A DNA stretch of 64,000 nt. Source: Mesorhizobium sp. M1B.F.Ca.ET.045.04.1.1 (lineage in GTDB: Bacteria > Pseudomonadota > Alphaproteobacteria > Rhizobiales > Rhizobiaceae). The notes below the pieces were generated by a model that saw nothing but the letters and a program-made list of their open reading frames with translations, was not told where the DNA came from and ran no database searches. Below are positions 54,186 to 62,824 of this stretch, piece by piece. Made by a program: the position numbers and the translations under genes. Numbering within the stretch: position 1 is the first letter of the stretch; the number at the start of each line of letters is the position of its first letter. The stretch lies in NCBI RefSeq assembly GCF_003952465.1, contig NZ_CP034448.1, forward strand, positions 6,797,001 through 6,861,000, given 5' to 3'.

Positions 54186-55116
54186 TCATCTCGCCGCCCT
54201 GCCGGCCAACGCGCCGCGGGGCCTCTGGGGCGCCGCCCTGCTCGCCATCGGCAATGACGGCGAGATCGATTGGAGCGCGACGCGCGAAACCGTTGCCAAC
54301 CTGTGCGCTTCCGGCGTCGGCGGCATCTATTCGAACGGCACGGCATGCGAGTTCCATTGTCAGACCGAGGACGAGTTCGATCGGCTGAGCGCGTTGGTCG
54401 CCGAGGAGGCAGGTCGTGCCGGTCTTCCCTTCCAGATAGGCATCAGCCAGTCGAACGCGCGCGTAGCGCGCGAGCGTCTGCGGCGCGTTGCGGAGCTGTC
54501 GCCTTTCGCCGTCCAGTTCACCCTGCCCGACTGGTGGCCGCCGGGCGACGACGAGATTGCGCGCTTCGCGAAAGGCCTCGCCGAGACGGCGCCAAGCCTC
54601 CCGCTTGTCCTCTACAACCCGCCGCATGCGAAACGACGGCTCACGCTGGAGGGTATCGCGCGCCTCCGCGAGGCAGTGCCGACGCTGATCGGCGCCAAGC
54701 TGTCCGGAGGCGACGAGAACTGGTTCGATGAGATGCGAAAGCTGCTGCCGGGATTCTCGGTATTCGTGCCGGGACACACGCTGGCAACAGGTTACGCTCA
54801 AGGCGCCCACGGCAGCTATTCCAATGTCGCCTGCCTCAGTCCAAAAGGCGCATTATCCTGGTGGCGGCAGATATTGAGCGGCGCACCGGATGCTGTCGAA
54901 ATGCAGGCACGCATACAGGCATTCCTGGCCGATCACGTATTGCCCTTCCGCGCGCGTTATCAGGTCAGCGACGCCGCGCTGGACAAGGCAATGGCTGCGG
55001 CCGGCGGCTGGGGCAAAATCGGTCCACGCCTTTTGTGGCCATATTCTTCTGTCCCCGACGCGGAGATCGTGCCGTTGGCGAAGGCGGTTCGCACGAGATT
55101 CCCGGAGTGGTGGTAG
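54178..55116 (+). CDS. Dihydrodipicolinate synthase family protein (TTG start)
   Basis: A 312-residue DapA-type TIM barrel. TTG 54178 overlaps the Gfo/Idh stop (TTGCCTGA) and has GGGAGG upstream; the in-frame ATGs lie far inside the previous gene. LVLYNPP holds the active tyrosine (~residue 141), GAKLSGG the Schiff-base lysine (~168), and GIYSNGTACE replaces the usual GTTGE substrate motif. It is a second DapA-family gene beside the one at 46916, so two aldolase-type steps or two substrates are likely. Confidence 0.85.
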   Translation: MPDHLAALPANAPRGLWGAALLAIGNDGEIDWSATRETVANLCASGVGGIYSNGTACEFHCQTEDEFDRLSALVAEEAGRAGLPFQIGISQSNARVARERLRRVAELSPFAVQFTLPDWWPPGDDEIARFAKGLAETAPSLPLVLYNPPHAKRRLTLEGIARLREAVPTLIGAKLSGGDENWFDEMRKLLPGFSVFVPGHTLATGYAQGAHGSYSNVACLSPKGALSWWRQILSGAPDAVEMQARIQAFLADHVLPFRARYQVSDAALDKAMAAAGGWGKIGPRLLWPYSSVPDAEIVPLAKAVRTRFPEWW

Positions 55117-55581
55117 AGGGCCGCCTCCGTCGCGACAATGTATCGGTCGAAAGACGCGCTGTCCGCTAGGCCCTCATCGAGCCTATTCGGTCAAAACCGC
55201 AGATTCCGAAGCCTCCCATCACCGTGGGGCCAACAACGCCTATGTTCTCCAGCAACCGTTGGCTTCCCCTTCGGGAGAGATCGGGCGAGGACGCTGAGTG
55301 ACGTGGCCGGTGGAACAGGTGTCACCCTTCTGAAGCCGTGGCCATATCGTTGGCCAGAAACTCCCGCCGGAGCTGCGAGAGGAAATCTCGTAAACCTTGC
55401 CGTTCAACTCGGCGTTGTTCTCTGATTGAAGCTGCTTCCTCGCCGGACGAAACTTAGTCGACGTCGCGCGAAACGATGCGTGCTGGACAGTCAGATCGTC
55501 GCTTAAGACCAAGCTTGTGCCGCGCTCCACTTTTTGCTTGGAGAGGCCCGCTCATGGCTGCACGCGAGCGAGTCGCCCCAC
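55117..55581. other. 465-bp region without a convincing gene
   Basis: Lies between two convergent operons. Open frames of up to 96 codons occur but none has a family motif or ribosome site. I see no hairpin with a T-run, so the terminators are not identifiable by eye. Confidence 0.5.
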
Positions 55582-56361
55582 CTACAGTCCGAGGTATGCC
55601 CGGCGAACCTCCGGGTCGTCGATCAAATCCTTTGCCGCGCCGTGGTGAACGATGCGGCCGGTTTCCATGACATAGCCGCGGTCGGCACCCGACAGCGCCA
55701 GGTGCACGTCCTGCTCGACCAGCAGGATCGTGACCCCGTCCTTGCGGATCGCGGCCAGCACCTCCATCAACTGCTCGACCACCACGGGCGCGAGGCCAAG
55801 GCTCATCTCGTCGATCATCAGGAGCACCGGCGCCGCCATCAGCCCGCGTGCCATGGCGCACATCTGCTGCTCGCCGCCCGACAGCGAGCCGGCAAGCTGT
55901 CGCCGACGCTCGCCAAGGCGCGGGAACAGGCCGTAGATGCGTTCGAGGTCCCGCCCGATCGCCCGGCCGTCGCCGCGCCTGTAGGCGCCCATCAGGAGAT
56001 TGTCCTCGACGCTCATCCGGTCGAAAAGCTGGCGGCCCTCCGGCACCTGCACCAGCCCGGCGCCGAATGCCTCGTCGGGCGTCATCGGCGCGAGGTCATG
56101 GCCGGCGAACTCGATCATGCCAGTCGAACCGATCACTCGCGACAGCGCCCTCAGCAGCGTCGTCTTGCCGGCGCCGTTGCTGCCCACCAGCGCGACGATC
56201 TCGGCTTTGTCGACCTCCAGCGAGACCTCGCGCAGCACCGGCATGCCACCATAGCCGGCGCCGAGACTGGACACCTTCAGCAGGGGCGCCGCATTGCCCG
56301 GCGCCCCCGCGGTCGCCCTGCTTGCGACGCGGCCGGCGTCCGGTTTCCTCCTCCCGATCAT
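55582..56361 (-). CDS. Branched-chain amino acid-type ABC transporter ATP-binding protein (LivF-like)
   Basis: Started at ATG 56361 (overlap with the LivG-like stop), 259 residues. The first ~25 residues are an extra basic, Ala-rich stretch. Walker A GSNGAGKTT, LVQVPEGRQLF, signature LSGGEQQM and Walker B LLMIDEMSLGLAP match LivF. Last gene of the LIV operon. Confidence 0.93.
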   Translation of the reverse strand: MIGRRKPDAGRVASRATAGAPGNAAPLLKVSSLGAGYGGMPVLREVSLEVDKAEIVALVGSNGAGKTTLLRALSRVIGSTGMIEFAGHDLAPMTPDEAFGAGLVQVPEGRQLFDRMSVEDNLLMGAYRRGDGRAIGRDLERIYGLFPRLGERRRQLAGSLSGGEQQMCAMARGLMAAPVLLMIDEMSLGLAPVVVEQLMEVLAAIRKDGVTILLVEQDVHLALSGADRGYVMETGRIVHHGAAKDLIDDPEVRRAYLGL

Positions 56362-57086
56362 GCCCGCCTCCTGCCGAGATAGGCCTCGATCACCGTGCGG
56401 TCTGCGAGCACCGCATCGGGCGCGCCGTCCGCGATCTTCACGCCGTGGTGCAACACCAGCAGGCGGTCGGACAGGCTCTTGATCGCCTTGATGACGTGCT
56501 CGATCACCAGGATCGAAATGCCGCTGTCGCGAAGTTTTCGGATCACGCCGATCACCTCGTCGATCTCGACATGGTTCAGGCCCGCCATCACCTCGTCGCA
56601 CAAAAGCAGCTTTGGCCGCATGGCCAGCGCCTTGGCCAGTTCAAGCCGTTTGCGACCTGGCCCGCCGAGCTCGTCGGCGCGCTGGCTGGCGAACCTGCCG
56701 AGCCCGACGAAATCGAGATGGCCTCGCGCCCGCTCGCGCGCCTCCGCCAGGCTGCCTTCGTTGCGGCCGAACAGGGCGCCGACGGCGACATTGTCAAGCA
56801 CAGAAAGGCCGGGAAACGGCCGCATGATCTGAAAGGTGCGGCCGATGCCGAGCCGGGCTCGGCGATAGGCCGGCAGCCCGGCGACCGACTGTCCCTCGAA
56901 GACGATGTCGCCCGAGCTCGGCGCCAGCGTGCCGCTGATCAGGCTGATCAGGGTTGTCTTGCCGGCGCCGTTAGGACCGATGATGCCCAGGATCTCGCCT
57001 TCCTCCAGCGTGAAGGAGACGTCGTTGACGGCGACCAGCCCGGCGAAGCGGCGCGTGGCATGGCTGATTTCCAGAATCGTGCTCAT
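56358..57086 (-). CDS. Branched-chain amino acid-type ABC transporter ATP-binding protein (LivG-like)
   Basis: Started at ATG 57086 (overlap with the LivM-like stop), 242 residues. Walker A GPNGAGKTT, IGRTFQIMRPFPGLSVLDNV and Walker B LLLCDEVMAGLNHVE are typical of LivG. The ABC signature is unusual: ELGGPGRKRLELAKAL, where most LivG proteins have LSxGxQxxLE; the glycine pair is kept in altered form. May reduce but need not abolish activity. Confidence 0.9.
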   Translation of the reverse strand: MSTILEISHATRRFAGLVAVNDVSFTLEEGEILGIIGPNGAGKTTLISLISGTLAPSSGDIVFEGQSVAGLPAYRRARLGIGRTFQIMRPFPGLSVLDNVAVGALFGRNEGSLAEARERARGHLDFVGLGRFASQRADELGGPGRKRLELAKALAMRPKLLLCDEVMAGLNHVEIDEVIGVIRKLRDSGISILVIEHVIKAIKSLSDRLLVLHHGVKIADGAPDAVLADRTVIEAYLGRRRA

Positions 57087-58030
57087 ATGCGGTGCGCCCT
57101 GATGTTCTCGGCGAAATAGCGCCAGCCCGATTTGCGGAACCGCCGCACCACATCGGCCAGCCCGCGCGGCATCAGCACCACGGCGGCGACCACGACCAGG
57201 CCGAAGAACAGGCTGGCGAGGCTGGTCACTTCGCTCGACAGGACCTCCGAGACAACCGACAGGCCGAGCGCGCCGACGACTGGGCCGAGCACCGTGCCCG
57301 GGCCGCCGAACACCGCCATGATGATCATCTTGACGTTGAGGCTGATGTCGAAGGCGCTTTCGGGGTCGAGGAAGGTGATCCAGTATGCGTGGATGCCGCC
57401 GGCCAGCGCGCACAACACGCCCGAAAGCGCGAAGGCCAGCACCTTGTAGAGCGTAGTGTTGACGCCCATCACCGCCGCCGCTTCCTCATTCTCGCGGATG
57501 GCGATCAGTCCGAAACCGAAGCGGCTCTTGGTCAGCCAGTAGACCGTGAGCGTCGCCAGCACCAGCAGGCCGAGCGCCAGCTCGTAGAACAGTGGATCGT
57601 TGTTGAGCGGCGGCAGCACCAGGCCGATGTTCTGGCCGGCGAGCTCGACGTTGGAGACGATGGCGATCATCACCTGCGCCAGCGCCAGCGTGGCGATGGC
57701 GAAATAATGGCCCTTGAGCCTCAGCACCGGCAGGCCAAGCAGGAAGGCGAAGGCCACCGCCATCGCCACGCCGAACGCCAGCCCGACGGCGAATGGCAGT
57801 TCCCACTGCACCATGGCGATCGCCACGCCGTAGCTGCCGAGGCCGTAGAACACCGAATTGCCGAAGGAGGCGTAACCGGCATAGCCGCCGATGATGTTCC
57901 AGCCTTGCGCCAGCACGGCAAGCAGCAGCGCGTTGATGCCGAACTGGACCAGCACGTCCGAGCCGAACCAGGGCGCGGCCGCCAGCACCGCCACCGCCAG
58001 CGCGCAAAGGCCGATGCGCGCCGCGCTCAT
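57083..58030 (-). CDS. Branched-chain amino acid-type ABC transporter permease (LivM-like)
   Basis: A 315-residue permease with about nine hydrophobic segments. AQGWNIIGGYAGYASFGNSVFYGLGSY and GLIAIRENEEAAAVMGVNT are LivM hallmarks. Overlaps LivH (stop/start) and LivG by 4 bases each. Confidence 0.93.
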   Translation of the reverse strand: MSAARIGLCALAVAVLAAAPWFGSDVLVQFGINALLLAVLAQGWNIIGGYAGYASFGNSVFYGLGSYGVAIAMVQWELPFAVGLAFGVAMAVAFAFLLGLPVLRLKGHYFAIATLALAQVMIAIVSNVELAGQNIGLVLPPLNNDPLFYELALGLLVLATLTVYWLTKSRFGFGLIAIRENEEAAAVMGVNTTLYKVLAFALSGVLCALAGGIHAYWITFLDPESAFDISLNVKMIIMAVFGGPGTVLGPVVGALGLSVVSEVLSSEVTSLASLFFGLVVVAAVVLMPRGLADVVRRFRKSGWRYFAENIRAHRI

Positions 58031-58890
58031 GCCGTCTTGCCGAGCAGGCCGCTCGGCCGCGCGATCAGCACCGCGACCAGCACGCCGAAGCTCGCCACGT
58101 CGCCGAAGGTAGCGCCGATATAGAGCACGGCGAGCGACTCGATGATGCCGAGCACCAGACCCCCGACCAGCACGCCGAGGGGATTATCCAGCCCGCCGAT
58201 GATGGCGATGGCGAAGCATTTGGCCGTCAGCGTCGCGCCGATGTAGGGGTTGATCTGCGAGACCGTGCCGTAGAGCCCGCCGGCAGCACCCGCAAGGCCG
58301 ATGCCGATGCCGAAGGTGACGGCATAGAGATGGCGCGGCTCGACGCCATAAAGCCGCGCCGCGGTCAGGTTCTGCGCTGTCGCCCTGATGGCGCGGCCGA
58401 GCCTGGTGCGCAGCAGAAACGCCCACATCGCCGCCGTCAGCGCCAGAGCCACGCCGAAGGCCATCAGCCGCGCCTGCGGTAGCGCCAGCGGCCCGAGCGC
58501 GATGCTGTTGCCGGCATAGGGCGGGTTGATGGTGCGGAAGTCGGCGGAAAAGGCAAGCTGCGCCAGATAGGTCAGCACCACCTCCAGCCCGAAGGTGATC
58601 AAGAGCGTGTTGAACATCGGCGCCCGCACCACGAGGTTGAGCAGGCCGCGCTGCACGCCGTAGCCCAGCGCGAACATGAGAACCGCGGTGAGCGGCAGGC
58701 CGAGGAACGGGTCGATGCCGAGGTAGCTGTAGAGGTGCCAGGAGAGATAGGCGCCCAACATGATGAAGGCGCCGTGCGCCAGGTTGACGATGTTGAGCAC
58801 GCCCCAGACCAGCGCCAGCCCGAGCGCCATGACGGCGTAGAGGCCGCCGAGCAGCACGCCGTTGGTCAGGATTTGCGCGAGCAGGTTCAA
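58027..58890 (-). CDS. Branched-chain amino acid-type ABC transporter permease (LivH-like)
   Basis: A 287-residue permease with eight hydrophobic segments. GLYAVMALGLALVWGVLNIVNLAHGAFIMLGAY at the N-terminus and AIIGGLDNPLGVLVGGLVLG near the C-terminus identify LivH. It is 30 bases after the binding protein gene. Confidence 0.93.
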   Translation of the reverse strand: MNLLAQILTNGVLLGGLYAVMALGLALVWGVLNIVNLAHGAFIMLGAYLSWHLYSYLGIDPFLGLPLTAVLMFALGYGVQRGLLNLVVRAPMFNTLLITFGLEVVLTYLAQLAFSADFRTINPPYAGNSIALGPLALPQARLMAFGVALALTAAMWAFLLRTRLGRAIRATAQNLTAARLYGVEPRHLYAVTFGIGIGLAGAAGGLYGTVSQINPYIGATLTAKCFAIAIIGGLDNPLGVLVGGLVLGIIESLAVLYIGATFGDVASFGVLVAVLIARPSGLLGKTA

Positions 58891-58920
58891 GGTCGCCCTC
58901 CGTCGACGGGTGCCCCTGGT

Positions 58921-60129
58921 CTAGCGCGCGTTCCAGGCCGGCATCGGATATTTCGGCTTCTCGATCAGGCCGTCCGGCCCATAGATCGCCTTGAGCTCGC
59001 TTCCCTGCACCTGGATGACCGTCTGCGGCAGGTCGATCTGCCCGTTCTCGCCGAAGGCGATCTTGCCGTAGAGGCTGTCGAAATTGAGCTTGGCCAGGGC
59101 ATCGCGCACCTTGGCTGGATCGGTGTCGCCGGCGTTCTCGATCGCCTGCGCCAGCGCCTCGACATCGGCCGCGCCCGATGCGGCGTGGTAGTCCGGATCG
59201 TAATTGAACTTGGCCTTGTATTCCTTGGCGAAGGTGGCGGCATCGCCGAACCATCTGTCCTTGAGCTTGGCAGACGGCAGCCAGGCGGTCATGCCGAAGG
59301 CGTAGTCGGCGTCCGCGCCGAGCGCCTTGCGGAAATCCTCGCTCGGCACGCCGACGGTGAAGGAATACATTTTCGGCGCCACCGCCAGGCTCTTGGCCTG
59401 GCGCACGAAGTTGAGGATCTCCGTTTCGTGGCCGGCCACCAGCACGACCTCGGCGCTGTTGCTTTTGATCTGTGACAGGAGCGAATTGAAGTCGCTGGCA
59501 TTGGAGCTGTATTTCTCGTCCATGACGATGTCGAAGCCGGCCTCCTTGAGCAGCGGTCGCGTACCCTCGGCGACCGACACGTCGAATGCATCGTCTGCAT
59601 AGAGGAGCGCGACAGTCTTGGGTGCCGGCTGAAGCTCCTTCAGCATCTTGACGGTCGAGCCGAAATAGTTGCTGGCCGGCGCGAGTGTTCCAAATATGTA
59701 TTTGAATTTGCGCGAGAAAATCTGGTCCGAGGCACCGCCGCCCTGGACCATCGGGACTTGGTATTTCTCCGATACGGCCGAATCCGCGAGCGCGAAGTTC
59801 GACGCGAACGGCCCGAGCAGCAGCGCAACCTTGTCCTTGGCGACGAGCTGCGTGTACTGCCTGACGCTCAAATTTACGTCCGATTGGTTGTCGTAGATCT
59901 TCAGCGCCAGCTTGCGCTTTTCGCCGCCGACACTGACGCCGCCCGCTGCGTTGATCTTCTCGATGGCGAATGCGTAAGCGTCCTTGTAATAGCGTCCGGT
60001 ATTGGCCGAGGATCCGGTCATCTGCACCGATGCGCCGAGCACGATGTCGTCCGCGGCTGCCGGCGAGGCTGCAAGTGCCGCACAGACCAACAGGGCGGCG
60101 CCGAGCAAGGAAACCATTCTGTTTGACAT
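58921..60129 (-). CDS. Branched-chain amino acid-type ABC transporter substrate-binding protein
   Basis: A 402-residue periplasmic protein. Signal peptide 1-26 ([18 protein letters not shown]), then [36 protein letters not shown], the LivJ-family opening. Further family features are [24 protein letters not shown] and [19 protein letters not shown] precedes the ATG. Despite the family name, relatives bind many amides and carboxylates, so the ligand is open. Confidence 0.92.
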   Translation of the reverse strand: MSNRMVSLLGAALLVCAALAASPAAADDIVLGASVQMTGSSANTGRYYKDAYAFAIEKINAAGGVSVGGEKRKLALKIYDNQSDVNLSVRQYTQLVAKDKVALLLGPFASNFALADSAVSEKYQVPMVQGGGASDQIFSRKFKYIFGTLAPASNYFGSTVKMLKELQPAPKTVALLYADDAFDVSVAEGTRPLLKEAGFDIVMDEKYSSNASDFNSLLSQIKSNSAEVVLVAGHETEILNFVRQAKSLAVAPKMYSFTVGVPSEDFRKALGADADYAFGMTAWLPSAKLKDRWFGDAATFAKEYKAKFNYDPDYHAASGAADVEALAQAIENAGDTDPAKVRDALAKLNFDSLYGKIAFGENGQIDLPQTVIQVQGSELKAIYGPDGLIEKPKYPMPAWNAR

Positions 60130-60499
60130 AGCGATTCCTCCCTACGAATGTTTCCCCTAGAGCGGACCCCGCCGCAGGCTGAAAATTGTCAAAATGCTCT
60201 AACTGTCGAATGCCTGTGTTGGCTGCGCTGTTCTTGAACATCCTTATCGAGAGAAATCTGGAGCTTAGTTGCTTGAAGGCAATAGAGGCGGTGCCGCACT
60301 CGTCTTAAGCAAACAAATACCTGATCCGGGGTAAGGCCTGGCGACATCCCATGATGGTAGTGGACATGCTCTCGCATGGGCTGCCCACTGGCGTTGGAGC
60401 GGGACTCATGATCGGGCCAAGAAGAGGAACGAGCGGACGATAGGGTTTTGGGCCGGGAGCTGACGGTGCCGCGATTGCTAAGCCGATACGACTTGGCGG
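60130..60499. other. 370-bp upstream region of the LIV operon, no gene
   Basis: Separates the aminotransferase stop from the LIV binding-protein start. It contains the CTAGAGC inverted element (60157-60202) and AT-richer sequence around 60203-60320 that probably carries the operon promoter. The small open frames here have no motif. Confidence 0.5.
60157..60202. repeat. Short CTAGAGC-ended inverted repeat element
   Basis: Starts CTAGAGCGGACC and ends AATGCTCTAA, so the ends are inverted copies of an AGAGC core. The left end resembles the larger element at 30120-30225, suggesting a related, shortened member. It lies just upstream of the LIV binding-protein gene. Confidence 0.4.
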
Positions 60500-61837
60500 T
60501 CAGCCGGACCGCGCGTCTTCTATCGCCGCGTCGACGGCATCGCCCAGTCGTTCCACGATTGCGTCGATATCGCGGGATGCTGCGATGAAGGGCGGGGCGA
60601 TGAGCACATGGTCGCCGGACCTGCCGTCAATTGTTCCGCCCATGGGGTAGACCATCAGGCCATTGCCCATCGCCTCCTGCTTTATCCGAGCATGCAGTTT
60701 CAGCGCCGGATCGAACGGTGCCTTCGTGCTGCGGTCGGTAACGAGTTCGATGGCTTGGAACAGGCCGCGACCGCGTATGTCGCCGACATTGTGATGGTTG
60801 CCGAATCGATCGTTCAGGCGGCGCGAGAGGTGCTCTCCCATGGCTCGAACGTTCTGAAGGAGATCGTCGCGGCGAATGACCTCCTGCACGGCAAGTGCAG
60901 CCGCGGCGGCCATCGGATGGCCCATATAGGTATGGCCGTGCTGGAAGAAACCGGAGCCGCTGGCGAAGGCGTCGAAGATCCTGTCCGAGAGCAACACCGC
61001 GCCGATCGGCTGGTATCCGCCGCCGAGCCCCTTGGCGATGGTCATGAGGTCCGGTGCGACGCCTTCCTGCTCGCAGGCATGTAGTGTGCCGGTGCGGCCC
61101 ATTCCGCACATCACCTCATCCAGGATCAGAAGTACCCCGTAACGGTCGCATATGGTGCGGATACGCTTCAGATAGTCGGCGACCGGCGGCAAGGCACCGG
61201 CGGTGGCGCCGACAACCGTCTCCGCGACAAAGGCGATGACCTGGTCGGCGCCGAGCTCGACGATCTTGTCCTCCAGCGCTTGCGCGGCGCGCACCGCATA
61301 AGCCTCGTCGCTTTCTCCGGGTTTCTGCAGCCGGTAGGCATAGCAAGGGTCGATGTGATGGGTTTCGATCAGCAGCGGCTTGAACTGCGCACGCCGCCAC
61401 TCGTTGCCGCCGGCGGCGAGCGCTCCGAGCGTGTTGCCGTGATAGCTCTGCCGGCGGGCGATGATGTGGCGCCGCTGCGGCTCGCCCTTCTCGACGAAAT
61501 ATTGCCGCGCCATCTTGAGCGCTGCCTCGATCGCCTCCGAACCACCACTGACCAGATAGACATGGCCGAGGCCCTCGGGCGCGTCGGCAGCCAGCCGATC
61601 GGCGAGTCTCTCGGCCACGTCGGTAGTGAAGAAGCTCGTATGGGCGTAAGCGATCCGGTCGAGTTGATCGTGCAGCGCCGCCAGCACATCAGGATGGCTA
61701 TGGCCAAGGCACGAGACGGCGGCGCCGCCAGATGCGTCGATATAGGTTCGGCCCTCCTGGTCGAAGATTTCGATGCCCTTGCCACCGACGGCGACGGGCA
61801 ACCTGGCCTTGATGGATCGATGGAGGAGATGGGTCAT
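60500..61837 (-). CDS. Class III aminotransferase (PLP-dependent, fold type I)
   Basis: A 445-residue enzyme. GSEAIEAALKMARQYF and RRQSYHGNTLGALAAGGN bind PLP phosphate, LILDEVMCGMGRTG carries the PLP-ring aspartate and MTIAKGLGGGYQPIGAVLLSD the catalytic lysine. It resembles omega-amino acid and aspartate-type class III transaminases. Coupled to the RpiR gene by a 4-base overlap. With LIV-type importers on both sides, catabolism of an imported amino compound is likely. Confidence 0.92.
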   Translation of the reverse strand: MTHLLHRSIKARLPVAVGGKGIEIFDQEGRTYIDASGGAAVSCLGHSHPDVLAALHDQLDRIAYAHTSFFTTDVAERLADRLAADAPEGLGHVYLVSGGSEAIEAALKMARQYFVEKGEPQRRHIIARRQSYHGNTLGALAAGGNEWRRAQFKPLLIETHHIDPCYAYRLQKPGESDEAYAVRAAQALEDKIVELGADQVIAFVAETVVGATAGALPPVADYLKRIRTICDRYGVLLILDEVMCGMGRTGTLHACEQEGVAPDLMTIAKGLGGGYQPIGAVLLSDRIFDAFASGSGFFQHGHTYMGHPMAAAAALAVQEVIRRDDLLQNVRAMGEHLSRRLNDRFGNHHNVGDIRGRGLFQAIELVTDRSTKAPFDPALKLHARIKQEAMGNGLMVYPMGGTIDGRSGDHVLIAPPFIAASRDIDAIVERLGDAVDAAIEDARSG

Positions 61838-62715
61838 GGGATCTGACGGCCTCGGATATGGGTGGAAAGGCTCTGGAACTGGCGTTCCATGGCGCGCACG
61901 GCCTCCAGCGCTGGTTCTCCGGCGGATGCGGCCAGCATAGCGGCAAGCGTCTCAGCGACCGCGAAGGCCGGCGCCATGGTGTGAAAGAAGGATGGGCTTT
62001 CAGTGGGAACGATGACGGCTGCCCGCGCCCTTGCGACAAGCGGCGAAACGACACTGTCGGTGATCGCGACGATTTCGAGCCCCATGGCCAACGCATAGTC
62101 CGCGAGCTCGACCGCCGCGCGCGTGTAAGGTTTCACACTGACGGCCAGCAACGCGTCTCCCTTTTTTGCTTCCCGCAAGGCGTCTGGACCGGTGCCGCCA
62201 GGACCGTCGAGTAGCCGTACTGAGCCTCCCGCCAAGCCATAGACATAGGCGAAATGGCAGGCGACCGGGTAGCTCGAGCGATAGCCGAGTACGTAGATAG
62301 ATCCCGCCGCGGCGAGCGCCGTAGCGGCCCCTTTCACCGCATCGAGCGCCTCCGGCCGGCAAAGCGCCGCCATATGACGCTCCAGCGTCTCCGCCAAATC
62401 GAAGGCCAGTGCGCCATCGCCACTCTGACGTCGGCGTGCGACCAAGGCCTCTGCCTTTCCGGAGAACTCCGTCTCGCCACGCCTCAGGGTCTGCGCATGG
62501 AGATCGCGCAACCCCTCGTAACCGCTGAAGCCCATGCGCTGCGCCAGCCGCGTCATCGACGCCGGATTGACCCCGGCCAGCTTGGCCTGCTCGCGCATGG
62601 AGAGAAGCGCCACATCGCGCGGATTGTCGAGCACCCACTGCGCCGCCGCGCGCAGTTGGCGCGGCATCGCGTCGAAGGCTTCCAGCAGCCGCGAACGGAA
62701 GGCGGGTTCCAGCAT
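61834..62715 (-). CDS. MurR/RpiR family transcriptional regulator
   Basis: A 293-residue regulator if started at ATG 62715; the frame continues to a TTG at 62763 but the shorter form matches the length of the paralogous type at 22880. RpiR helix-turn-helix at ~15-85 (SMREQAKLAGVNPASMTRLAQRMGFSGYEGLRDLH); SIS domain at ~120-260 (GSIYVLGYRSSYPVACHFAYV, GDALLAVSVKPYTRAAVELAD). It precedes the aminotransferase and is divergent from a binding protein, so it probably regulates both. Confidence 0.88.
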   Translation of the reverse strand: MLEPAFRSRLLEAFDAMPRQLRAAAQWVLDNPRDVALLSMREQAKLAGVNPASMTRLAQRMGFSGYEGLRDLHAQTLRRGETEFSGKAEALVARRRQSGDGALAFDLAETLERHMAALCRPEALDAVKGAATALAAAGSIYVLGYRSSYPVACHFAYVYGLAGGSVRLLDGPGGTGPDALREAKKGDALLAVSVKPYTRAAVELADYALAMGLEIVAITDSVVSPLVARARAAVIVPTESPSFFHTMAPAFAVAETLAAMLAASAGEPALEAVRAMERQFQSLSTHIRGRQIP

Positions 62716-62751
62716 GAAGAGGAATTTACGCCTGCGGGCTTCGTGCTGCAA

Positions 62752-62762
62752 TGAATATTTCA
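62752..62762. promoter_or_regulatory. Small AT palindrome in the RpiR/binding-protein divergent gap
   Basis: TGAATATTTCA is nearly its own reverse complement and sits in the AT-rich gap 62716-62824 between divergent genes. RpiR-type regulators often bind AT-rich palindromes with TGAA ends. Only a weak case. Confidence 0.3.
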
Positions 62763-62824
62763 ATTTCCTAAAAATGAGTGTAGTGTTTCATCCAAACCAA
62801 TCAGAAGCAGGGAGGAACACACGC

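Noticed and set aside
55240-55530. 96-codon minus-strand frame in the 465-bp gap
   Set aside because: No ribosome site, no motif and an unusual composition; not supportable as a gene or transposase remnant.
58184-60241. Long open frame of 685 codons on the minus strand
   Set aside because: It overlaps the LivH and binding-protein genes in another frame; its translation is Arg/Gly/Ala-rich without motifs, a GC-rich shadow.
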